Source: Leptasterias polaris
Lineage: Eukaryota > Echinodermata > Asteroidea > Forcipulatida > Asteriidae
DNA length: 64,000 nt
Assembly: GCA_037783415.1 (NCBI GenBank)
Contig: JAZGTN010000089.1
Location: 4,154,001 to 4,218,000 of the forward strand
Direction: 5' to 3'
Part shown: piece after piece, positions 54,076 through 63,842 of the stretch
Layout: every line of letters begins with the position of its first letter
Position numbering within the stretch: position 1 is the first letter of the stretch
Made by a program: the position numbers and the translations under genes
Notes under the pieces: model-generated
What the model was told of the DNA's origin: nothing
The model's input: the letters and a program-made list of their open reading frames with translations, nothing else
The model's database searches: none

Positions 54076-57000
54076 CTTCGAAGAATGAAAAGAAACATCA
54101 AGTAAATAAAACACATAGAGTGGAGAAAAAAGATGGCCATTAAAAAGAAATATCGATAATAACAAGTCATGAAGAATTTAAATTGTTGTGGTCAATGTCA
54201 AAACAGGGGCTCCGAGGTTGGATTCAGTCTTGTGATGCACTCATTTTCCAACAAATAGAGTGAAAATTTTATGAAATTTTTATGAAATTGGGGGGGAAAC
54301 TTAGAAGTCTCTACCTCACATTAAAACAGTTTACAATGCCACTGTGTTTGATGGCCTTTAAAGGCACTGAACACGTTTGGTAATTGTCAAAGACCAGTAT
54401 TCTCACTCGGTGTATCCCAACATATGCATAAAATAACAAACCTGTGAAAATTTGGGCTCAATTGGTCATCGAAGTTGCAAGAAAATAATGAAAGAAAAAA
54501 CACCCTTGTTGCACAAATTTATGTGCTTTCAGATGCCTGAAAAAGGCTTCAGGCCTGAAGTCTTTTTCAGATTCAAATATTTTAGTGAGAAATTACCTCT
54601 TTCTCAAAAACTACGCTACTTCAGAGGAAGTGGTTTCTCACAATGTGTTATACTATCAACAGCTCTCCGTTGCTCGTTACCAAGTACGTTTTTATGCTAA
54701 TATATACTTTGAGTAATTACCAAACGTGTCCAGTGCCTTTAAGGGCAATTTTTGTCAAAATCCAAAAATGTTCGATGACGTCACATTTCAAATATATGGT
54801 CTGTACGTTTTTGTACAGAGAATTGTCAGTTCATTCCTGAATTTTGATGATATTCAATCAAAATAGCATTGGATTTGACATTCTGACTGGCACAAACAAA
54901 TTCCTCTTTGGATTGTACACACCCATTTTACAAAAAATTGTTTGATGACGTCTCACTTCAAATTTCGCAATGAAAGAGTATCAGATATAATGACGTTTTA
55001 CACACTTTTAATGTGAGGTTAGAGACTTGTAATTTTTTCCTGACTTTCATGAGGGCCCTATCTATTGAAAAACAATTTCATTAAACTAAATTTGACACTG
55101 AAGCCCCTCCATAAGTAACTGTGTCACTGCACAACTGAATATCATTCTGACATACAAACAAACATTATATTCATTATCCCCGATGCAAAAATGAACATCT
55201 ATTAAATTGTGCGGTACCCGCTGCCAATGATTCGAACCGCCTCTAGCCATCGGGCTAGCTCGGTGGTCTAGTGGTAAGACATCTGCTCTAGCAATGCAAA
55301 GGTCGTGGGTTCGAATCCCACCCGAGTGATTTGCCTGTTGGTTTTTTTCACAGAACTCGGGAAAGTACTGAGTATACAGTGCTTAACACACATCGGTGTA
55401 GGGTAAAAACCAAATTATATTCATTACCCCCGATGCAAAAATTAACATCTATTATATTCTGACATACCTTAACACTATCTGCCTCAACAGCTGGTAGTTG
55501 TTCCACAAAATGGAAGCTTTTTAGCTCTTCCCCCTTAGCCCCTTCTTCTTTTCCAGGAAGTTGGACTTTGTCCGTAGTTTCTGTCACATTACTAAGTGCA
55601 ATAGTTGTTGACGATAGCTCGACATTACGGACACTTCCAAAGAAGTCTGTGATAGGAACTTGTTTGATATCCCGACGGAAAAGGTCAGTTCTTACGCCCG
55701 GAGTTGAGCGGCAAACCTGCTGTGGGCACACTTCAAACTAGGATGAAAATGTAGAACAAAGTCATTGTTACTCTCAACAAACGCATGAAGGAAACTTGAA
55801 CAAAGTGTTTTACATGAATAAAAAATTTACATTCCCTTTGCAGTAACACCATGTGTATGTATCTACTTCACTGTGTAGATGGGCAGCCCACACAATAACC
55901 CTGGGCCAGCCAACCACAGTTCTCCTTTCAGAAGAACCAATCGGAGCACTGACTGACTCTACACTGAGACCTCTGAATCCCTACAAGGAGACCAGCCCCC
56001 GATTTCACGAAACTCATCGCAAGAAGCGATGCATCGTATGGTTTGCGATGCGCCGCACACCTAAGACACACGTCGCGGCTGCGACGAGTTCTACATTCCG
56101 TTTCACCATACACGTCGTAAGCGCGATGAGTCGCAACTCAAAACCATTTTCACTCTTAATAAAAACAACCCTTTGGACGAGGATGAACTGCTAAAGTTGT
56201 GTGGCTGTTTTGTGTTGTATACAACTTGGTCATGAAACAGTCCTGTATACATGTAGTTCAATCAAGATGGCAGACACTCAGTACCGCTCCACGCACCATG
56301 GACGCATCGGCGAGAAATCATGGAAAATGATTGGAGGAGAGTGAAATGTTGTCTGCTAAAAGTACTCAAAGTAAGTATTGTTGTTCTGCCATTTTGCAAG
56401 CATTTGCGCGTATCAAATGAAACATCGCTTTCTTAAGACGACCCTTTGGGTAGCGTAACTTACGACGTGTTCTTCTTCGTAGTCAAGGAACTTGCGACGT
56501 ATCCGACATCCGACGCATCGTAACTTTGATGAAATCGTTTTTATACGCATCGCAACTTAAGACGTGTAACCGGTTGTATCTTGCGTTTACGACGCGTCGC
56601 AGCGCTTCGTGAAATCGGGGGCAGCATCTCAAACACTCTTCAGTCTCCTGACGATGACTAGAGCAGGCTAGTTGAAACGTTGAGACCAATTAAGAACTCA
56701 CTCTGCGGCAGTGAAATTAACAGCAATAAGTCCTGTCCTCGAACTACTAAGCGAAAGTAGTGGTCCCAGCTGATTTCCTACCTCCCCCGGTTGTATTTAA
56801 TAAGCAGGACAGTTCTTTTGAGAACTAAGTAGTCTCCCGAGTAGTTTTTTAATATAATTAGTTACTCTTTATGTGCTACCACTACCTTCCTTGTTATACT
56901 AAAGTTAACTTCATAAGTATGCAGATTGCATCTGACTCAATTCATTATTTTGATAGCCAAATTAAACTCACAAAGTCTGCCATAGTTTTCTTGCTGGTAG

Positions 57001-60000
57001 GTGAGACCTTCTCCAGGAATTCCAAAGCGTAGTAGGTATATCTATCAATGATGTAAACGCCAATCGCTGGATCTACATGGTGCTGTATGGGAAGACAAAA
57101 TAACCACTCAGTTTAGAGCATACATCTCTTTAAGAATGATTGGATTCTTGGTTTTAAAAAAAAATAAAAAATTCACTGGCCACTTCAAGGTGAGGGCTAC
57201 ACTAACAGATTTGGGCTGTCGACCCGAATCAACTGTCACCAGGGGCAAGTTGCAACCTACTCCTGGGGCTGAAACAGGGTTACCCCCTTCACAGTCCGTA
57301 AGGATGTAGGCATGGGTATCATCCACTAAGAGCCTGGCTGGTAGAGCAGAATGCACTACCTTCCCAACTTTTCATGAAGCAATTATGGTTAAGTGCATTG
57401 TTCAAGTGTCATGACCGGGATTGGAACCCACACTCTGCTGCTGACAACATCAGAGCTTGGGTCCAGTGATCTAGACCGCTCAGCCACGACACGCCACTCT
57501 AGTGAAAGCGAGGCTTCCTCAAATACCTTGCACTTTGACCCATGGGACTGAAGCAGATGTTGGAAGTTACTGTTATATTAATCTGGGCCCAATTTCATGG
57601 CTCTGCTTACCGCCGAATTCTGCATTTGCGATCACCATTCTCCGCTTACAGGGCAAGCGCCGAATTTCTGCGCCGGCTCGTTAGTTATGCGCTAACTGTG
57701 TAAGCAAAAAATGCCAAGTAATGTGGCCCAGGTAAGGACTGAAAACCATACAAATGCTTCAATCTAATTGCAATCATACCAGGATCCAAGCGCAGTACAA
57801 ACTGAGAGAATGTTATAAGTGACTCACTTCACGTACGGTGTCACTGTTCCCATTTCAATTGCCACCCTATACCCTTTTATTTGGCCTTACTCCCCTTGCT
57901 TTCAACCCTGGATCTACGAAGTTGTTGCAACGACTTTAAAAGTATACAGAATTACCCCCATGAAAGCGTGTGCAAAGTTTTTCCAATCTAAACAACAGAT
58001 AAGCTGACATAAAGCCGCAGTAAAGAATACTTAATATTTGAAAGAGAAAAGTTGCATCCACTTAAGGTGAACCCTCTCCTGCCGCTTCCAAGGTTGTATT
58101 GCAAACTTGGGTGTGATTCCTGGCTACACGGCAGTAACAGGTTGTATGGCTTCTGTCTGGCACCTCGAACAAACATATTGACAAAATAGGTAGACCGCAA
58201 ATATAGGGCTAGTTAGCTCGGTTGGTAGAGCGCCGGTACGCTAATCGGTCATTGGTTCAAAGGGCAATATGCAGCCAATCAAACCAGGAACACCAGGGCA
58301 AACCCCTTCTCTTTACAGCTTTAAGTCCCATCCAAAGGACGCAGCAAATAAGTGTCTTGCTTAACCCTTTCAGCCCCAAGGGTGACTACAGTCGACTGTG
58401 CACTATACCCTGCTTGAGCCCCAAGGGCAACTATTGTCGCCCAAGATAACACACAAAAAACACTCAAGCCTGAGTAAAAAGGACATTTGTTAAAAATCAT
58501 GTTTTGTCCATGTTCACCCTCCATACCCAATCTTACCATCATTGAAAAGAGAAAGATCGGATCTTTCCAATGACGGTTAAATAAAATAGGGTTGTTATGC
58601 ATCCGCTTCAAATTAGAGTAGAAAGATCGGAAATACCAAACACCTACGGAGCGCCATAAGGTTGTGTGCAAAAAAGTGTTTGGGTTTTCAGAACACACTG
58701 AGAAAACAAAGACCAAGAACTTGGACATTTGTTGGCTGATTTCAATGATTTTTGAAGTATATGAAAGGAAATTCAATAAGTTAGACAATTTTTATTACTG
58801 ATAATGCTCTAAAATGAAATCTTCTAGGTAATAATAGAGTTTGTAAAATCGAACTTTGAACACAAGCTTCCTGTTGTGTGAGAAAGTGTGCTTCACGCTT
58901 GAGTGGTCAAATAATGTGGGCTCTAGCAGTTGTTTATGTCAAAAGAACTTGGGGCTGAAAGGGTTAAGGACACAAGTGTCACGACCCATACTCGAACCCA
59001 CACTCTGCTGATCAGAAACACCAGATCTTGAGTCCGGTGTTCTTATCCGCTCGACTACTTATACAAATTTGATGTACTTACAGACAATGAGTCTTCTCCA
59101 ACTTGGCTTGACCCGACAGATAGGATATTGGGAGAATAGAAGAGGCTGAACATGGACACAGCTTGACACGTGTCAATGATGTACAAGACTTCATGATACC
59201 TGCAAACCAAATAAAAAACCATCAGTAATACAGTTCTGGTAGCACTTGGTACCACTGGGGCATTCGGATATGCTCAGCAGTTTCTTCTCTGCCTTTCATC
59301 TCTGTGGATCCTTGTTTAAGTAGGCATGAATTGGGTTTTCAGTCTCTCCCAAGTTGCCTCACCCTCAGTTGAGGCATTCAGGGGAGTGGTGGCTGCACAC
59401 AAGTAAGCGCCGATGAGTTTTTACTCGCACATCGAACATACGCACCCCTGCACCGCTCATGGTTATGAAGTCCCTCGGCGTTATAGCCAGACTTATGGAT
59501 CCTACTAAGTAACAGAGTAGAAGTAGAAGTAGAAGTGGGTTTTCCTCCCACATCTAGAATCGAAAAAATTCTCTACACATGTATCTTCAAACCTAAGAGT
59601 TAAAGGGACACGTTGCCTTGGATCGGGCGAGTTGGTCTATGAAAAGTGTTTCTACCGTTTGTTATAAAATGCATATGGTTAGAAAGATGTTTTAAAAAGT
59701 AGAATACAATGATCCACACAAATATGCCTCGAAATTGCATGGTTTTCCTTTTACTTTGCGAACTAACACGGTCCACAAAATGGCGTGCCGTGTTAGTTCA
59801 CGATGTAAAAGGAAAACCACGCACTTTCGAGGCATATTTGTGTGGATCATTGTATTCTACTTTTAAAACATCTTTCCAACCATATGCATTTTATAACAAA
59901 CGGTTACAAACACTTTTCATAGACCAACTCGTCCGATCCAAGGCAACGTGTCCCTTTAAAGTGCAAATAGATTTTAAGGATTCCTTGGTTGCAGGGAAGT

Positions 60001-63000
60001 ATTTTTGACAAAACTATAAAACAATTTACCTTTTTGCCCCATTCATCATTTAAGGTAGGATCATAGATTGTTTTTTTTGTCACCGTAATCTCTACGGTAA
60101 TGCTGTTTTATAGGCAAAATTATAAAGCAGTGAACGATTTCCCTTGTATAGCAGAGCAAAATGCTACACAAAATGCATGAGTTGCTTCTCAAAAATCAGG
60201 AGTTGCTACTCAATATTGGCATTCAGTGCGCACAAAACAAGTTCAGTCTGAATAATTTGCTATGCAAAATTGCTGGTCGAAATCGTTCCCTGTAAAGCTA
60301 CAATAAAAGTCACATGTGAAAGTTTCCGCTGAATACAGTGTCCACTTGCTGGTATGGAACATGATGGTAAATGGACCGCTCTCAATCGTCGATGAGGCAT
60401 AGTAATTTCAACTACTCTACCTAAAAGCTCAGATCTTTTCCTGAAAAATTCAAATCAGAGATTTTTTTTCAGGCACTATGGTTTTGTTCAATTTACAATT
60501 CAGATCCATGTATTTGCCTTGGTCTAGTCCCTAAGACCTCAACCCAAATGTACGATAAACAACCAACCTTTTCTTCTGCCACATTTGCTCAAACGCATGA
60601 GCAAGTTCCACATTCGTGATTTCCTCAGCGTCCTGAAACTTCAAGAAGTTTTCCCCGCCGTGACCGGTCATGTAGACGAGGATGTTGCTGCGGTCGTCTG
60701 TCATCAAGCGCTTGGAACGAGGGGTCCCTGGCGGGAGGCGTCCAGTCAGCACTCGGATGAAGTTTTCCACAGTCACCTGAAGAGAACCAAATGTTATTCA
60801 GAATAGAATTAGCTGTTTGCTAACTGCTTACCAACCAAAAGGAACTATGGTATAAATGCAAAAAATAGTTCATGGCCCGTCGTGTCGACCCTAGCAGAGT
60901 CTTTCTTGAAGCCTTCAAGAAAGACTCTGCTAGGGTAGAAACGTCAGGCCAAATGTCTTTCCTCAGAATGTATTGGTAGACAGTACCTATTTCCCATGCG
61001 TAGCGCAGGCCCAGAACTAAGCGGAAATGCATATTTTTTTTTACTGCAGTTCCTTCATTGCCTCATTTGATCATAGTATTTATTTATTTAAAGAGGGGTC
61101 AAATTCAATCTTGTGATGCACTCATTTTCCAATAGATAGAGTCCTCATGAGATACAGTCCTCATGAAGTCTCCAACCTCAGGTTAAAATAGTGTAACATT
61201 TCATTTTATGTGATATTCTTTCAGGGCGAAATTTGAACCATGACATCATCGGACATCAAAAACAAATTGGTCTGAACATTTCAAAGATGAATTTTTGCGC
61301 CAGTCATGAGGTCAAATTCAATGCCGTTTTGATTGATCGTACAAATTCAGCAATGAAATAAAAGGTCTTTATGAACAAAAATGTACAGACCATTACTTGA
61401 AACGTGACATCATCGGACGTTTTTGGAATTTGACAAAAGTTGCACTTGGAGGGTATCAATCACAGTGGCATTTCACACCATTTTAACGTGAGGTTAAAGA
61501 CAACCAGACCCGTCCATCCATGGATACGCTCCACCAATGAATCATCTATTCTTGCAAGAGTTTTGTCATTAAAGTGACTGTCCAACATTGAAGAAAATAC
61601 CAAGAGAACATAGTAATGTTTTCTACATTTTCATTTAACCCTTTGGTGCACATGGCGGTCGCTAGCGACCACCAAATACATGTTCAGTTTGGACTTTGAT
61701 AATTGGTCATAACTCAAAAACTACGGTCCCCATATATACCGCCCTCATTCGGTTGTTTAGAGCAATTGTTGAGCTTTCGTTTGATGTGATATTCAATAGG
61801 GGGCGCTATTGAACAAATTCAAGAAAAATATGGTTGAATGTTTGGGTTTTTTTCTTGTGATTTTGCAATATAAAGCGACAATTATCTCAACATGGCGTCT
61901 CGTTTTGGGCCTGATCAAGCACTGGAATTCCTTGAAAATATATCAGATGATGAGATTCAAGATGATTCTGATTTAGAAGACGAAATAAGTGATGAAAACA
62001 ATGACATGGTGAACGATGGTTATGACACATACGTGAATCGCAATGGAGGCAATCGAGTCCGGCGAGAACCTGCGACTATTATCTCAACGTGTTTACATAA
62101 AAATGCAGTATAATCCGTTGCCATGGTAAAAACATTGGGGTTTTTTCATATCTTTTTTTCCATATTCTGAAAGATTATACCCTTGGCTAAAAATAATTCC
62201 ACAGGTTCATATCTGTAGCTCAATCAGGTAAAGCACCAAGCACCATTTTAAAATGAATTGCATTATTCCTTTTATTTTACATTTAAAACAATAAAATTAA
62301 TCTGTGCACCAAAGGGTTAAAGACTATCTATTGGAAAATGAACGGATCACTGAACTAAATTTGACATTGGATCCACTCTTTAACACAACATTACATGGCC
62401 GAACATCAACAAATGGGAGTGGTCGAACAGCTCAGTTCAACTGGCTACCAAATTCTGCCAAAGATTGATTGGGTAACCTTACCTCATAGCCCCTGTAGTC
62501 AACTTCTACATCGTCCCCATACACATTGATATGCTGATTGGCGTTGTTAAAAACAGTCGCTGTGCATAAAAAAACACATTAAAATACAGAAATAAACAAA
62601 CTAAACAAATCATGGTCTCCTGTCTAGCCTTAAAAAAAAAAAAAAAAAAAAAAACACAGAGTAGTTTGAACTCTAAATGGATACACAATGGCGTACAAAA
62701 TGTAAGCAATGAGAGTGGACATGACACACAAAAACTAAAGAATACATTTGGAAATAATAATAATAATAGTCTTATATAACGTACATATCTACCAATAACA
62801 TACTCAATGCACTTCAAAAAATTTGATAGGTTTTGAATATTGTTATTATTATTTTGAGACCAATTTATTATGTAGCACCTTTTGACCGTTTACAAGAAGG
62901 TGCTGCTGCACTCTCAGCATTCACTGCCAGACCACACTAGGGCAAACCCCCTCTCTTAGTGCTAGGTGTGTCTGGGTTCCTTTATGTTCATTGTACTTAT

Positions 63001-63491
63001 TATTATTATTATTATTTATTCAGCCAACACACAACAATACAAAACAATACAAAAATACTTCCAGATGGGCTAGGAGAAACAAATTACTGTGGTCCGTAGA
63101 CCTGCTGCCCCACATCTGGTTGTAAAACAAGTAGAGTAAAAAATATATAAATATTTATGTGAAAAATAAAAGATAAGAAATGAACTATGGATTTACGTCC
63201 CATCTGAAGGACGAAGCAATAATAGTTTAAGTGTCTTGATTATGAACACAAGTGTCAAGACTGGGACTCGAACCCACACTCCTGCTGATTAGAAACAACA
63301 GAGCCACTCGGCCACAACACACCACTCATCAATTTCTCACCTGGTCTTGGGTTTCGTGCATTGCAAGCCATATCATCTGCTAACATTAGAATGATTTGAC
63401 TGTCCGGGATACCGAGTCGCTTCACACTGCGATAGATGGATAAGGTGTTTGCAACATGGCGATAGTTGAACCAGAAACGGGATGTGCACAC
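53971..63491 (-). CDS. PIGK: GPI-anchor transamidase catalytic subunit GPI8/PIG-K (5' end outside window)
   Basis: Caspase-like (C13 family) cysteine protease subunit of the ER GPI transamidase; it cleaves the C-terminal signal of precursors and joins the GPI anchor. Exons 63491-63341, 62559-62483, 60776-60568, 59199-59082, 57082-56972, 55737-55468 and 54075-53971 join in phase to 346 residues plus stop. The catalytic His is in YMTGHGG, the Cys in IIDTCQA. A C-terminal hydrophobic helix follows FSNEF, as expected for a single-pass type I ER protein. Human PIGK is about 395 residues, so about 50 N-terminal residues (signal peptide and first strands) lie beyond 64000. No break seen. The donor after exon 60776-60568 (GTTGGT) is weak but gives exact homology. 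Confidence 0.97.
54362..54738. mobile_element. TTAA-flanked foldback, AGGCACTGAACACG type, copy 2
   Basis: TTAA at 54358-54361 and 54739-54742; ends AGGCACTGAACACGTTTGGT and ACCAAACGTGTCCAGTGCCT. Opposite internal orientation to 32803-33165. In the last PIGK intron. Confidence 0.9.
55226..55405 (+). mobile_element. tRNA-like SINE, single copy, plus strand
   Basis: GGGCTAGCTCGGTGGTCTAG, GTGGGTTCGAATCCCACCCG, then GGGAAAGTACTGAGTATACA and AACACACATCGGTGTAGGG. D arm and T arm pair well; the anticodon arm does not, so it is a retroposon. It ends 60 bases from PIGK exon f. Confidence 0.8.
55468..55737 (-). CDS. PIGK: PIGK exon f
   Basis: 90 codons: [33 protein letters not shown], then a variable acidic linker and HFVEQLPAV. 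The CP..VC.STPG.RTDLF and ITDFFGSVR blocks are PIGK-specific. Acceptor CATCCTAG, donor GTATGT. Confidence 0.96.
55995..56622. mobile_element. 628-bp element with GCCCCCGATTTCACGAA termini
   Basis: Left GCCCCCGATTTCACGAA, right TTCGTGAAATCGGGGGC. Subterminal CGATGCGTCG-like repeats (ATCGCAAGAAGCGATGC, GACGCGTCGCAGCG) on both sides. No protein. Related ends are seen at 53216-53369. In PIGK intron between exons f and e. Confidence 0.8.
56972..57082 (-). CDS. PIGK: PIGK exon e
   Basis: 37 codons, [20 protein letters not shown] then [17 protein letters not shown], aligning with human DPAIGVHLMDRYTFYVLEFLE. Acceptor CCCATACAG, donor GTGAGT. Confidence 0.96.
57175..57497 (-). mobile_element. tRNA-derived SINE, body type 3, near PIGK exon e
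   Basis: GGCCACTTCAAGGTGAGGGC to CCGCTCAGCCACGACACGCC; the section around TTAAGTGCATTGTTCAAGTG is shortened. It begins about 90 bases upstream of the exon e acceptor. Confidence 0.8.
57585..57730. mobile_element. GGGCCCAATTTCATGG-family fragment
   Basis: GGGCCCAATTTCATGGCTCT GCTTACCG and AGGGCAAGCGCCGAATTTCT; one arm only. Confidence 0.65.
58025..58262 (+). repeat. tRNA-Lys-like SINE copy with linker
   Basis: CCGCTTCCAAGGTTGTATTG, GGCTACACGGCAGTAACAGG, GGCACCTCGAACAAACATAT, then head TAGCTCGGTTGGTAGAGCGC, cut after TCATTGGTTCAAAG. Confidence 0.7.
58270..59055 (-). mobile_element. tRNA-derived SINE split by a piggyBac-type element
   Basis: Left part GGGCAAACCCCTTCTCTTTA ... AGTGTCTTGC, right part GGACACAAGTGTCACGACCC ... 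CGAACCCACACTCTGCTG. The host sequence is interrupted exactly at TTAA. Confidence 0.8.
58365..58963. mobile_element. Non-autonomous piggyBac-like element, 599 bp
   Basis: TTAA at 58361-58364 and 58964-58967. TIR CCCTTTCAGCCCCAAGG and CTTGGGGCTGAAAGGG. CCCTTT ends and TTAA duplication are piggyBac-like. Near the left end the motif AGCCCCAAGGGCAACTA partly repeats the TIR. No coding frame kept. Confidence 0.88.
59082..59199 (-). CDS. PIGK: PIGK exon d: catalytic cysteine
   Basis: [20 protein letters not shown] then [19 protein letters not shown]. The Cys of DTCQA corresponds to human C206, the nucleophile. Human has DTCQGAS; here the Gly after Gln is Ala. Acceptor TTTGCAG, donor GTAAGT. Confidence 0.97.
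59320..59560 (+). repeat. SINE body fragment (Gly/Asp-like head family), rearranged
   Basis: GGCATGAATTGGGTTTTCAG and GTGGGTTTTCCTCCCACATC flank an unrelated insert with CACCCCTGCACCGCTCATGG and an AGAAGT triplet repeat. Confidence 0.5.
59604..59955. mobile_element. Near-perfect 352-bp palindrome, AGGGACACGTTGCC family
   Basis: TTAA at 59600-59603 and 59956-59959. Arms AGGGACACGTTGCCTTGGAT and ATCCAAGGCAACGTGTCCCT continue as mirror images through TGATCCACACAAATATGCCT and AACTAACACGG to a short loop near 59780. Few mismatches seen. Confidence 0.93.
60055..60365. repeat. Repeat with ACAATAAAAGTCAC core
   Basis: TATAGGCAAAATTATAAAG, TACAATAAAAGTCACATGTG, TTTCCGCTGAATACAGTGTC. Similar blocks are near 41190-41470 and 44985-45270; part is reversed at 9205-9310. 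Confidence 0.6.
60568..60776 (-). CDS. PIGK: PIGK exon c: catalytic histidine
   Basis: [35 protein letters not shown] (catalytic His, human H164), [12 protein letters not shown] and [10 protein letters not shown]. Acceptor GGTTCTCTTCAG; donor AG|GTTGGT is unusual but required by phase and homology. Confidence 0.96.
61639..62316 (+). mobile_element. piggyBac-derived element, 678 bp, with transposase N-terminal stub
   Basis: TTAA at 61635-61638 and 62317-62320; TIR CCCTTTGGTGCACA and GTGCACCAAAGGG. CCCTTT ends plus TTAA are piggyBac hallmarks. Internal frame 61892-62113 keeps what looks like the start of a transposase; the catalytic DDD domain is deleted. Confidence 0.88.
61892..62113 (+). pseudogene. 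PiggyBac transposase N-terminal remnant (73 codons)
   Basis: Starts [20 protein letters not shown], then an acidic run ([16 protein letters not shown]). An acidic disordered N-terminus is usual in PGBD transposases. The frame stops after TCLHKNAV with no catalytic domain. The identity is inferred from the TTAA/CCCTTT context and the acidic start, not from a diagnostic motif. Confidence 0.6.
62483..62559 (-). CDS. PIGK: PIGK exon b
   Basis: A 77-base exon reading [20 protein letters not shown] then YRGYE, matching human [15 protein letters not shown]. Acceptor TTTTATGCACAG, donor GTAAGG, phase 0 end. Confidence 0.95.
62860..63325 (-). mobile_element. tRNA-derived SINE relics
   Basis: GTAGCACCTTTTGACC, GGGCAAACCCCCTCTCTTAG, then ATT tract, GGATTTACGTCCCATCTGAA and head ACTCGGCCACAACACACC. 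Two copies or one interrupted copy. It ends close to the donor of PIGK exon a (63340). Confidence 0.65.
63341..63491 (-). CDS. PIGK: PIGK exon a (first in window)
   Basis: [18 protein letters not shown], then [20 protein letters not shown] and [10 protein letters not shown], nearly identical to human PIGK in this core. Acceptor TGCTTGTTCCAG, donor GTGAGA; one base is left over for the split Ala codon. Confidence 0.97.
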
Positions 63492-63842
63492 CTGGAACAA
63501 GCAGAAATATTCTTTAATTAAAATACAGGATTGGTAGAGCTGTCAAAATAGTCGCAGACACTGTTCGTGTTTTGTGTGATCAACCATATACATGCAAAAT
63601 GACAAACCTGTGAAAATTTTGGCTTTATCTATTGTATGAGTCAGGAGAATATAGTGAAAAACCATGCACAATTTTCAGCATGTAAACACATTGTCCTTTA
63701 ATTTTGGTTGTAACAAACGAAATCAGCTGTTGCGTGTTTTGTTGGTTAGGTTTTCAGATACAGTTTCCTTGAATATTACTCCATTTTAAAGGGAAATATT
63801 TTGGAGATTTTTTTTTTCTATTTCGAACTTCATAATCATTAA

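Larger units (their letters stand above)
61095..62365. mobile_element. CAATAGATAGAGTCC-family element carrying a nested piggyBac
   Basis: Left TTCAATCTTGTGATGCACTC and TTTTCCAATAGATAGAG; right CTATCTATTGGAAAATGAAC and AACTAAATTTGACATTGGAT, forming an inverted repeat. The nested element occupies 61639-62316. In the PIGK intron between exons c and b. Confidence 0.75.
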
